From NCBI GenBank assembly GCA_947627085.1, contig CANQUO010000028.1, positions 1 to 15,191 of the forward strand: a stretch of 15,191 nt of DNA. Reading direction: 5' to 3'. This stretch comes from an uncultured Oscillospiraceae bacterium (GTDB taxonomy: Bacteria > Bacillota > Clostridia > Oscillospirales > Oscillospiraceae). Positions 1 to 6,576 of the stretch are shown here, in pieces (position 1 is the first letter of the stretch; each line of letters begins with the position of its first letter). Under the pieces are notes generated by a model that was not told where the DNA came from, searched no databases, and saw only the letters and a list, made by a program, of their open reading frames with translations. The position numbers and the translations under genes were made by a program.

Positions 1-73
1 ACCGGACCGTTTTATCGCCGTCCTCAACGTAGTAAAAGCCGCTGAGGGCCTTCATTATCCGCCCTTCAGCCAC
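1..73 (-). CDS. rsgA: RsgA (ribosome small-subunit-dependent GTPase A), N-terminal fragment cut by the window edge
   Basis: Only the first 24 codons lie in the window; the gene continues beyond position 1. Read from a GTG at 73 the protein begins MAEGRIMKALSGFYYVEDGD, which matches the start of the OB-fold domain of RsgA/CpgA, a circularly permuted GTPase that assists late 30S ribosome assembly. The GTG is preferred over the ATG at 55 because a GAGGGAG Shine-Dalgarno sits 9 nt upstream of it (83-89) and the added residues fit the family N-terminus. The start overlaps the end of prkC by 8 bp, which suggests translational coupling. The order prpC-prkC-rsgA is the same as in Bacillus subtilis and supports the call. 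Nothing can be said about the G domain or zinc-binding domain, which are outside the window. Confidence 0.85.
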   Translation of the reverse strand, partial: MAEGRIMKALSGFYYVEDGDKTVR

Positions 74-1991
74 GGGGCTGTACTCCCTCGTCGTCGCCGA
101 GCTCGTGGTCGCCGCCCTGGGTCTCCTCGGGGATGGTGGAATCGGGATCGGTGGGCAGCGAGGGCTCCGACTCCGGCGGCGTGGGCGGCTGAGTCTCCGG
201 GGGCTGGGTCTCGGGCGGCTGGGTTTCAGGGGGCACAGTGGGCTCCGGGCCAAGGGAGATGTAGAACTCCACCTCGGTCCCCTGCTCCACCTCGGTTTCG
301 GGCTCGTAATTTTGGAAGAATACACGTCCCGCGGGGACCGTGTCGTTATACTCCTCCTTCTTTACGCCCACAAGCTCCATGACCGAGAGCTTTGACATAG
401 CCGTGACCTCGGTGAGGTTCGTAAGGTCCGGCACCTTCACGAGCTTCACGTCGGGGCCGGCGCTGTATGTGAGATAGACGGTCATGTCATCCTTGAGTAT
501 CTCGCCCTGGGCCGGGACCTGCTCAAAGACGTAACCCGGAGTATAGCTGTCGTTTACCTGGGGAGTGGCAATGACCTTGACCTTCACGGGCAATGACTCA
601 AGCTCGTGGACGGCCTCACGGTAGTCGCGGTTTATATAGTCCTGCATCACCACGGACTTCACCCCGGCCGAAACGGTGAGCTCAATGGAAACAGGAGCCT
701 TGGAGGGGAGGAAGGATTCGTCGGAATCCGGGCTCTGGTCGATTATCTGCCCCTCGGGTATGGTGTCGCTGTTTTCATATGTGGCCTTGAAGGTGTAATA
801 TTTTTTGTATTCCTCGTTTTCAACGATGGTGTCGTACTGCTTGCCGATGAAATCCTCTATGGGGACCCGCTCCTCGGGCGCCGGCGTGAGAAGGTCCTTA
901 AGGAAGAAGTTCCACATCACCCAGAAGAGGAAGCCCACGAAAACTATGACGCAAAGTATGCCCACAAGCACCGTAGTCTTGCTGGAACGCCTCCGGTTCT
1001 CCCGGTATTCCTCCGCCGTTGTGCGGCTGCGCACCGCGCCGTTGCCGCTGACACGCCGGCGGGCGCGCTCGGCCTCGGTGACCACCCGGGCGCTGGGTAT
1101 GGTCCTTGTGGCGCCAAGATCGTCGGCCATGGAGGGTATGGTGGAGTAATTAAAGCGCACCGAGGGATTTTTGCGAAAATCCTCCAGGTCCGCCAAAAGC
1201 TCGGTGGCGGATTGGTACCTGCCGCCCAGTGTGGGCGACATGGCCCGCATGGTTATCTCCTCAAGGCCCACGGGGATGTCCGGATTTATCTCTCTGGGCT
1301 GGAGGGGCACGGAGCTTATGTGCTGTATGGCGATGGAGACGGCGTTGTCCCCCTCGAAGGGCAGACGGGAGGTCAGCATCTCGTACATGACGACGCCCAC
1401 GGAGTATATGTCGCTCCTGGCGTCGGCCGCGTCGCCCTTGGCCTGCTCCGGGGAAATATAGTGCACAGAGCCCAATGTCTGCTGTGTCAGAGTACTCTGA
1501 GTCGACAGAAGCCTCGCTATGCCGAAGTCGGCCACCTTGACAGTGCCGTCCTTGAGTATCATTATATTGTGGGGCTTTATATCCCGGTGGATTATGCCCC
1601 TTGAGTGGGCGTGCTCCAAGGCCTTCGCGATCTGGGTCGTGAAGTGAAGGACCTCTTTCCAGTTTAATATCCCCTTGCGGTTTATGTACTGCTTCAGGGT
1701 TATGCCCTCGATGAGCTCCATGACGATATAATCCACGTTTTCGGAGTGGTTGACGTCATAGACCGACACTATATTGGGGTGGGAGAGCATGGCCACGGCC
1801 TGACTCTCCGCGTGGAAACGCCGTCTCAGGTCCGGGTCCTGGGCAAGGTCGGACTTGAGAATCTTTATTGCCACAAAGCGGTTGAGCCGGTGGTCCAACG
1901 CCTTGTAGACCACGGCCATACCGCCGGAGCCGATACGCTCCAGTATCTCATATCTGTCGTCCAAATATCTTCCTATATACATATCATCCAT
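66..1991 (-). CDS. prkC: PASTA-domain eukaryotic-type Ser/Thr protein kinase (PrkC/StkP family)
   Basis: Membrane sensor kinase of 641 residues that phosphorylates cell-wall and translation proteins in response to muropeptides or lipid II. The cytoplasmic kinase domain (about 14-272) shows the glycine loop GSGGMAVVYK (21-30), the ATP lysine K43, the catalytic HRDIKPHN (D137), the DFG metal aspartate (D155), a Thr-rich activation segment (164-175) and the SPEQ motif. A basic juxtamembrane linker follows, then one transmembrane helix (about 340-363). Three extracellular PASTA repeats lie at about 375-443, 447-511 and 518-581. The tail (582-641) is unusual: three PPETQ repeats and an acidic, probably disordered end. 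The start at 1991 has GGAGG 9 nt upstream (2001-2005); the ATG at 1982 is less well placed. The partner phosphatase prpC lies 42 bp upstream. Confidence 0.96.
   Translation of the reverse strand: MDDMYIGRYLDDRYEILERIGSGGMAVVYKALDHRLNRFVAIKILKSDLAQDPDLRRRFHAESQAVAMLSHPNIVSVYDVNHSENVDYIVMELIEGITLKQYINRKGILNWKEVLHFTTQIAKALEHAHSRGIIHRDIKPHNIMILKDGTVKVADFGIARLLSTQSTLTQQTLGSVHYISPEQAKGDAADARSDIYSVGVVMYEMLTSRLPFEGDNAVSIAIQHISSVPLQPREINPDIPVGLEEITMRAMSPTLGGRYQSATELLADLEDFRKNPSVRFNYSTIPSMADDLGATRTIPSARVVTEAERARRRVSGNGAVRSRTTAEEYRENRRRSSKTTVLVGILCVIVFVGFLFWVMWNFFLKDLLTPAPEERVPIEDFIGKQYDTIVENEEYKKYYTFKATYENSDTIPEGQIIDQSPDSDESFLPSKAPVSIELTVSAGVKSVVMQDYINRDYREAVHELESLPVKVKVIATPQVNDSYTPGYVFEQVPAQGEILKDDMTVYLTYSAGPDVKLVKVPDLTNLTEVTAMSKLSVMELVGVKKEEYNDTVPAGRVFFQNYEPETEVEQGTEVEFYISLGPEPTVPPETQPPETQPPETQPPTPPESEPSLPTDPDSTIPEETQGGDHELGDDEGVQPRG
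83..89 (-). promoter_or_regulatory. Shine-Dalgarno GAGGGAG deciding the GTG start of rsgA
   Basis: The minus strand reads GAGGGAG, 9 nt before the GTG at 73 and inside the last codons of prkC. The ATG at 55 lacks a comparable site. Confidence 0.6.
189..233 (-). repeat. Three tandem 15-bp repeats encoding PPETQ in the prkC tail
   Basis: Residues 587-601 of PrkC are three copies of PPETQ, encoded by three imperfect 15-bp units that vary at synonymous positions. They follow the last PASTA domain, on the outside of the cell. A wall-spanning or spacer role is an inference. Confidence 0.8.
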
Positions 1992-2033
1992 TGCGCATGA
2001 CCTCCAACATACTGGTCTTGGTAACGGTATTCG

Positions 2034-2768
2034 TCAAAACCTTAAAATAGCCACCGTCACATTGTCCGTGGCTCCCCGGGAAAGGGCCAGCTCCAGAAGC
2101 CTGTCGCAGGCCTCCTGAGCGGTCCCGGAGCTCTCGAAAGCTCCAAGCATCTCCCCGTCCGTCACCATGTTTGAAAGGCCGTCCGAGCAGAGCATAAGTC
2201 CGTCGCCGGGCTTGAGGCTTACGGAGAAGAAATCCGCCTCCACGTCCATGGACGTGCCCACGGCGCGGGTAATGAGATTCTTGTTTGGGTGGGTGCGGGA
2301 TTCCTCGCGCGTAATGTCCCCGCGCTCCACCATGTCCTCCACCACCGAGTGGTCCCGGGTGACCTGGCGTATATCCCCGCCGGTCACATGATATGCCCGG
2401 CTGTCTCCCACGTTCATCACCGTGGCGTCATCCTCCCGGACGACGGCGGAGACCACCGTGGTCCCCATGCCCCGGCACCGGATATCCGTCCTTGCCAGGT
2501 CATAGACGGCCCTGTTAGCCGAGCTGAGGGCGCTTTTCATGAGACTGCACACAGCGCCGGTGACGCTGGCGTTGCGGAGCCCCTCCTTCACCTCCCCGGC
2601 GAACACCGTCGCCGCCAGGGAGCTGGCCACATTGCCGGCGTTATGTCCGCCCATGCCGTCGCAGACGAGCATGAGCGCCATTTTCGTGTCGTCATCCGAG
2701 TACACGTAACATGAGTCCTGATTGTCCCTGCGCACCTTTCCTTTATCCGTGACAGCGCCAAGCTCCAT
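2034..2768 (-). CDS. prpC: PP2C-family protein Ser/Thr phosphatase (PrpC/Stp)
   Basis: Metal-dependent PPM phosphatase of 244 residues, close to the usual 240-255 of bacterial PrpC/Stp. It dephosphorylates PrkC and its substrates in the cytoplasm. Metal-binding and catalytic motifs are all present: RDNQDS (14-19), CDGMGGHNAG (36-45), GDSRAY (121-126), the flap region TRDHSVVEDMVERGDI (137-152), CSDGLSN (194-200) and TDNVTVAIL (234-242). There is no transmembrane helix or extra domain. The ATG at 2768 follows a GAGGTGG-type ribosome-binding site and lies 9 bp after the rlmN stop. Its position directly before prkC is the conserved phosphatase-kinase pair of Firmicutes. Confidence 0.96.
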   Translation of the reverse strand: MELGAVTDKGKVRRDNQDSCYVYSDDDTKMALMLVCDGMGGHNAGNVASSLAATVFAGEVKEGLRNASVTGAVCSLMKSALSSANRAVYDLARTDIRCRGMGTTVVSAVVREDDATVMNVGDSRAYHVTGGDIRQVTRDHSVVEDMVERGDITREESRTHPNKNLITRAVGTSMDVEADFFSVSLKPGDGLMLCSDGLSNMVTDGEMLGAFESSGTAQEACDRLLELALSRGATDNVTVAILRF

Positions 2769-2777
2769 AGACCCACC

Positions 2778-3851
2778 TCATTTCTCTTCTTTAAGTTGCC
2801 GGCTCCGCCTGAGCTGCCCACAGCTCGCCTCGATATCCGGGCCCAGCCTTCGCCGGACGGTCACGTTTATCCCCCGCTTTTCCAGCGTTCCGATAAAATC
2901 CCTCACCGTCTCGGGCCGGGAGGGCTTGAGCCTGCTTTCGGGAACGTCGTTAAGGGGTATAAGATTCACGTGACAGCCGGTGCCCGCCAGCTTGTCCGCC
3001 AAAAGCCGCGCGTGATACGGCGTGTCGTTCACGTCCCTTATCATGGCGTACTCAAAGGATATCCGCCTTCCGGTCTTTTTAAAATATCTCCCGCAGGCCG
3101 CGAGCAGCGCGTCCACGCCGTAGGCCCGGTTCACCGGCATTATTTTTGACCTGGTCTCGTCGTCCGGCGCGTGGAGGGATACCGACAATGTCAATTGTAA
3201 ATCCAAATCGGCCAGTTTGTCAACTTTTTCTGTAAGTCCGCAGGTAGAAAGTGAGATATGCCTCATCCCGATGTTCCTTCCCTCGGGGTGATTGACAAGC
3301 TTCAGGAACCTTACTACGTTTTCAAAGTTGTCCAAGGGCTCCCCTATACCCATCATGACGATGTTGGAGATTTTGAGTCCCGAGTCGGCCTCGGAGAATA
3401 TGACCTGGTCCAGTATCTCGGAGGCGGCGAGGTTACGGACCTTCCCGCCGATGGTGGAGGCGCAGAACACGCACCCCATGGGACAGCCCACCTCGCAGGA
3501 GACGCAGACTGTGTTGCCGTGCTCGTAGCGCATGACCACGCTCTCCACGAAATTCCCGTCCCTGAGCCGCCAGAGGTATTTCACCGTGCCGTCGAGGCCG
3601 GATACCTGCTTTCGCTCAACGCCGGGGCTCGCGATATAAAACCGCTCCGAAAGCCGCGCCCTTAAGTCCTTAGATATATTGGTCATGCCGTCAAAGGAGC
3701 TTATGGGGGCGCTGAGCCACCGGAATATCTGCTTTGCCCGGAAACGGGGCTCGCCCATTTTCTCAAGCTCCGCCTCCAGCTCCTCCGGTAACAGTGATTT
3801 TATATCAACCTTACTTAAATTTTCTGTCAGATTTTCTTTCTCATCAAGCAT
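2778..3851 (-). CDS. rlmN: Dual-specificity 23S rRNA (A2503-C2) / tRNA (A37-C2) methyltransferase RlmN
   Basis: Radical-SAM methyltransferase of 357 residues that installs m2A2503 in 23S rRNA and m2A37 in some tRNAs. The iron-sulfur cluster motif CX3CX2C is at C123, C127 and C130. The two mechanistic cysteines are visible as C116 (in CVSCEVGC) and C344 (in ASCGQL), and the GEPLDN motif is at 170-175. The N-terminal domain (about 15-75, GEPRFRAKQIFRWL) is typical. The ATG at 3851 overlaps the end of rsmB by 25 bp; no upstream Shine-Dalgarno is strong, but no other ATG, GTG or TTG exists before the conserved N-terminus. RlmN is favoured over the resistance enzyme Cfr by the housekeeping neighbourhood. 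Gene order rsmB-rlmN-prpC matches Bacillus. Confidence 0.95.
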   Translation of the reverse strand: MLDEKENLTENLSKVDIKSLLPEELEAELEKMGEPRFRAKQIFRWLSAPISSFDGMTNISKDLRARLSERFYIASPGVERKQVSGLDGTVKYLWRLRDGNFVESVVMRYEHGNTVCVSCEVGCPMGCVFCASTIGGKVRNLAASEILDQVIFSEADSGLKISNIVMMGIGEPLDNFENVVRFLKLVNHPEGRNIGMRHISLSTCGLTEKVDKLADLDLQLTLSVSLHAPDDETRSKIMPVNRAYGVDALLAACGRYFKKTGRRISFEYAMIRDVNDTPYHARLLADKLAGTGCHVNLIPLNDVPESRLKPSRPETVRDFIGTLEKRGINVTVRRRLGPDIEASCGQLRRSRQLKEEK

Positions 3852-5137
3852 ATGAAAAATCCGTCCGTGTGGCCGGTGTGGGGAAGTATGGTCCCCATAC
3901 CGGGAAATGTACCGAAGGGCTCGGGGAGCGTGAAGCTCTCGGTCAAAAATTTGCCGTTTTCCTCCAAAAATCTCCCCACGACATCCTCATTCTCCCTTTC
4001 CAATATGGTGCAGGTGGAGTACAGGAGCGTCCCGCCGGGCCTTACGTACCTTCCGGCGTTTTTCAGTATCCTCAGCTGTATTTCGGGGAGCCGTTCGAGC
4101 TCCTTTTTATCCTTATAGCGTATCTCCGGCTTTTTTCGTATGACCCCGAAGCCCGAGCAGGGCACGTCCGCTATGACCGTGTCCGCCCAGGCGCGAAGCT
4201 CCGGGTCAAATTCCCCGGCGTCCCCGGCCTTTGCGGTGATTATCGAGACGCCGAGCCTCTCCGCGCCCTTTTTTATGAGGGCGGCCTTTTTTTCGTGTAT
4301 GTCGAAGGCCCGTATCTCCCCGGCGTTTTTCATCGCCAGCGCCGCGGCGAAGCTCTTGCCCCCCGGGGCGGCGCAAAGGTCCAGAACACGCGCCCCAGGC
4401 GCGACTCCGGAGGCCATGACGGCAAATCTCGCCGCCGGGTCCTGTACGTAAAAAAGCCCGTCCCGAAACGCCTGAAGCTCCTCCACAGGCCCGGTTTTTG
4501 TAAGATACAAAGCGTCCTCAAGATAGGGACAGCTCTCCGCCTCCACGCCCTCATCGCGGAGCCTTTCGGCAAGCTCGCGGGCGGTGCATTTCAGCGTATT
4601 TACCTGGGCCGTGACGGGGGCCGGGGCGTTGTTGGCCCTCAATATTTCCTCGCAGATATCGTCGCCGTACCGGGCCGTGAGCGCGCTTACAAGCCACTCG
4701 GGGTGGCTGTATTTTATGGAGAGGTACTCCTCCCGGCTCCCGGCGGAGATATCGGGAAGCGGGCCCTCGCTCATTTTTCTCAGCACCGCGTTCACAAGTC
4801 CCGCGGCCCGGGGTGCCTTTCTTTTCGCAAGCTCCACGCCCTCGGACACCGCCGCCCTCGCGGGCACACGGTCGAGGAAAAGTATCTGGTAGGCCGAGAG
4901 ACGGAGTATATCCAGTACCTCCGGCGTTAGATCGGATGTCTCTCGCCCGGAGCATTGGGAGATGCGGTAGTCCAGGAGCGTCCTTTGCTGGAGCACGCCG
5001 TTTACGATGTTGTTTGCCAGGGCCCGGTCCCGTGGCTCCATGTCCCTTATATTGGCAAGCGCCATATCGGGCCTTGCGCCGCGCTTACGATATGCCTCCA
5101 ATGAGAGATACGCGGCCTCCCGGGCGGTCACGGGCAT
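3827..5137 (-). CDS. rsmB: 16S rRNA (cytosine(967)-C5)-methyltransferase RsmB
   Basis: SAM-dependent enzyme of 436 residues that makes m5C967 in 16S rRNA. An N-terminal NusB-like helical RNA-binding domain (about 1-125; VNGVLQQRTLLD and GLVNAVLRK are characteristic) precedes the Rossmann methyltransferase domain. The SAM-binding motif DLCAAPGGKS is at 253-262. Motif IV PCSGFG has C327, and the catalytic nucleophile is C376 in STCT. The HTDGFF motif near the C-terminus (422-428) is typical. The ATG at 5137 has AAGGGGG 8 nt upstream (5146-5152) and overlaps the fmt stop by 10 bp, so translation is probably coupled. Length agrees with the family (about 430-450). Confidence 0.95.
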   Translation of the reverse strand: MPVTAREAAYLSLEAYRKRGARPDMALANIRDMEPRDRALANNIVNGVLQQRTLLDYRISQCSGRETSDLTPEVLDILRLSAYQILFLDRVPARAAVSEGVELAKRKAPRAAGLVNAVLRKMSEGPLPDISAGSREEYLSIKYSHPEWLVSALTARYGDDICEEILRANNAPAPVTAQVNTLKCTARELAERLRDEGVEAESCPYLEDALYLTKTGPVEELQAFRDGLFYVQDPAARFAVMASGVAPGARVLDLCAAPGGKSFAAALAMKNAGEIRAFDIHEKKAALIKKGAERLGVSIITAKAGDAGEFDPELRAWADTVIADVPCSGFGVIRKKPEIRYKDKKELERLPEIQLRILKNAGRYVRPGGTLLYSTCTILERENEDVVGRFLEENGKFLTESFTLPEPFGTFPGMGTILPHTGHTDGFFICLMRKKI

Positions 5138-6042
5138 ATGGGGTGCCCCCTTAAATAGTCAGCCGCCGCCATGCGCCTGCCGCCCGGCGCCTGGAGCTGG
5201 GTGACGGTGACACTGCCGTCCTGTACGGCTATCTCGATGCCGTCCTTCCCGGCTGAAAGGACCGTGCCGGGGGCGGCGGAGACCTTCTTATTTGTGGAAA
5301 AGGCCCTGAATATTTTATACCTCTCCCCTTTTATCACCGCCGTGGCGATGGGCCAGGGGTCGAGGCCGTATATCTTGCTGACTATCTTATCCCCGGGGGA
5401 GTTGAAGTCGAGCTCCGCCATTTCCTTTGTGAGCGGCGGGGCGAAGGTGGCCTCCGACTCATTCTGGGGGGTCCTTGTGACCGTCCCCGCCTCTATGGCC
5501 GCCAGCGTCTCGCAAAGGAGCTCCCCGCCCATGGGCGCGAGCCTGTCAAATAGCTCCCCCGCTGTCTCCTTTGGCTCGATTTTCGTTATTTTGGTACCGA
5601 TGATATCTCCCGCGTCCATGGCCTCGGCCATGAACTGAGCGGTGACGCCGGTCTCCTCATCACCGTTTATCCGGGCCCACTGTATGGGCGCGGCGCCCCG
5701 GTATTTTGGGAGTATGGAGCCGTGAATATTGACGCACCCAAGCGGGGGTACGCCGAGTATTTCCGCCGGGAGTATCCGGCCGTAGGCCACAACGGCGATG
5801 ACATCGGGCCGGTGGCTTTTTATTATCTCCGCCGCCGTGCCGTCCCGGAGCTTCACCGGCTGATAGACGGGTATGCCGCCCTCCGTTGCCAATACCTTTA
5901 CCGGCGGGGGCGTCAGTATCTGCTTTCTCCCCACGGGCTTGTCCGGCTGGGTGAACACGCCGGTCACCTCAAAGCCGCCTGTAATAAGCGCTTTCAGGGA
6001 CACCGCCGCGAAATCCGGCGTGCCCATAAAAAATATCCTCAT
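5128..6042 (-). CDS. fmt: Methionyl-tRNA formyltransferase
   Basis: Cytoplasmic enzyme of 304 residues that transfers a formyl group from 10-formyl-tetrahydrofolate to Met-tRNA(fMet). The N-terminal formyltransferase domain begins MRIFFMGTPDFA. Catalytic residues correspond to the Escherichia coli Asn106-His108-Asp144 triad: N105 and H107 in CVNIHGS and D143 in MDAGD. The motif LPKYRGAAPI (111-120) is conserved. The C-terminal tRNA-binding domain runs from about 205 to the end. The ATG overlaps the def stop in an ATGA arrangement. Def removes the formyl group that Fmt adds, so the pair forms a functional unit. Slightly shorter than the usual 310-315 residues, at the C-terminus. Confidence 0.97.
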   Translation of the reverse strand: MRIFFMGTPDFAAVSLKALITGGFEVTGVFTQPDKPVGRKQILTPPPVKVLATEGGIPVYQPVKLRDGTAAEIIKSHRPDVIAVVAYGRILPAEILGVPPLGCVNIHGSILPKYRGAAPIQWARINGDEETGVTAQFMAEAMDAGDIIGTKITKIEPKETAGELFDRLAPMGGELLCETLAAIEAGTVTRTPQNESEATFAPPLTKEMAELDFNSPGDKIVSKIYGLDPWPIATAVIKGERYKIFRAFSTNKKVSAAPGTVLSAGKDGIEIAVQDGSVTVTQLQAPGGRRMAAADYLRGHPICP

Positions 6043-6548
6043 TCGCCGCCCTCGCTGAGCTCCTCAAGCTCCTCGTCTGAGAGTATCCTCTCGGCCCTCT
6101 CGGTAAAGAGGTGTCCGTCCAGGTGGTCGATCTCGTGGCAGAAGCACCGGGCGGTAAGGCCCGTGCCCTCGGCCTCAAAGTAATTGCCGAACCTGTCCTG
6201 GGCCCTGACCCTGACGCGCTCCGGGCGCTTGACGATGCCGTACACGCCGGGAACGGAGAGGCACCCCTCCTGACCCTCCTGCTCGCCGTCGGTTGCGATT
6301 ATCTCGGGGTTTATGAGCTCGATTATCTGCTCTGAGGGGGAGAGGTCCTCTTTATTCGTGTCCATCACCAGCACGACCCTACGGAGTATGCCCACCTGTG
6401 GCGCGGCGAGGCCCACGCCGTCGGCGTCAATGAGCGTCTCGCGCATGTCGTCCAAAAGGGTGTGGAGACGCCTGTTGAAGTCCGTCACGGGGCGGCATTT
6501 TTTAAGAAGTATGGAGTCCCCCTCCGTGCGGATTTTTCTCATAGCCAT
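6039..6548 (-). CDS. def: Peptide deformylase
   Basis: Metalloenzyme of 169 residues that removes the N-formyl group from nascent proteins at the ribosome exit. The three diagnostic motifs are present: GVGLAAPQVG (44-53), EGCLS with the metal-ligand cysteine C96 (94-98), and HEIDH with the other two metal ligands (138-142). The ATG at 6548 is chosen because an AAGGAG lies 10 nt upstream (6559-6564). A longer reading frame from an ATG at 6584 would overlap priA and add non-family residues downstream of which the Shine-Dalgarno itself sits. The gene starts 28 bp after priA and overlaps fmt by 4 bp. The C-terminal acidic extension (about 152-169) resembles those of clostridial deformylases. Confidence 0.96.
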   Translation of the reverse strand: MAMRKIRTEGDSILLKKCRPVTDFNRRLHTLLDDMRETLIDADGVGLAAPQVGILRRVVLVMDTNKEDLSPSEQIIELINPEIIATDGEQEGQEGCLSVPGVYGIVKRPERVRVRAQDRFGNYFEAEGTGLTARCFCHEIDHLDGHLFTERAERILSDEELEELSEGGE

Positions 6549-6558
6549 AAGCTTTTTT

Positions 6559-6564
6559 CTCCTT
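6559..6564 (-). promoter_or_regulatory. Shine-Dalgarno AAGGAG deciding the def start
   Basis: The minus strand reads AAGGAG in the 28-bp gap after priA, 10 nt before the ATG at 6548. It excludes the in-frame upstream ATG at 6584, which would place this site inside the gene. Confidence 0.65.
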
Positions 6565-6576
6565 ATTCCAATTGCG

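Noticed and set aside
606..1604. 332-codon open frame on the plus strand, opposite prkC
   Set aside because: Same reason: a compositional shadow of the PASTA and kinase coding sequence, with no family resemblance.
1992..2033. Possible terminator or promoter in the prpC-prkC gap
   Set aside because: The 42-bp gap holds a ribosome-binding site for prkC but no stable hairpin with a T-run and no convincing -10/-35 pair.
3734..4930. 398-codon open frame on the plus strand, opposite rsmB and rlmN
   Set aside because: It is antisense to well-conserved genes with intact motifs, its product is rich in Gly, Pro, Arg and His with no recognisable domain, and long antisense frames are expected in GC-rich coding DNA.
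4551..4955. 134-codon minus-strand frame inside rsmB
   Set aside because: Alternative frame of rsmB; the rsmB frame itself contains all methyltransferase motifs.
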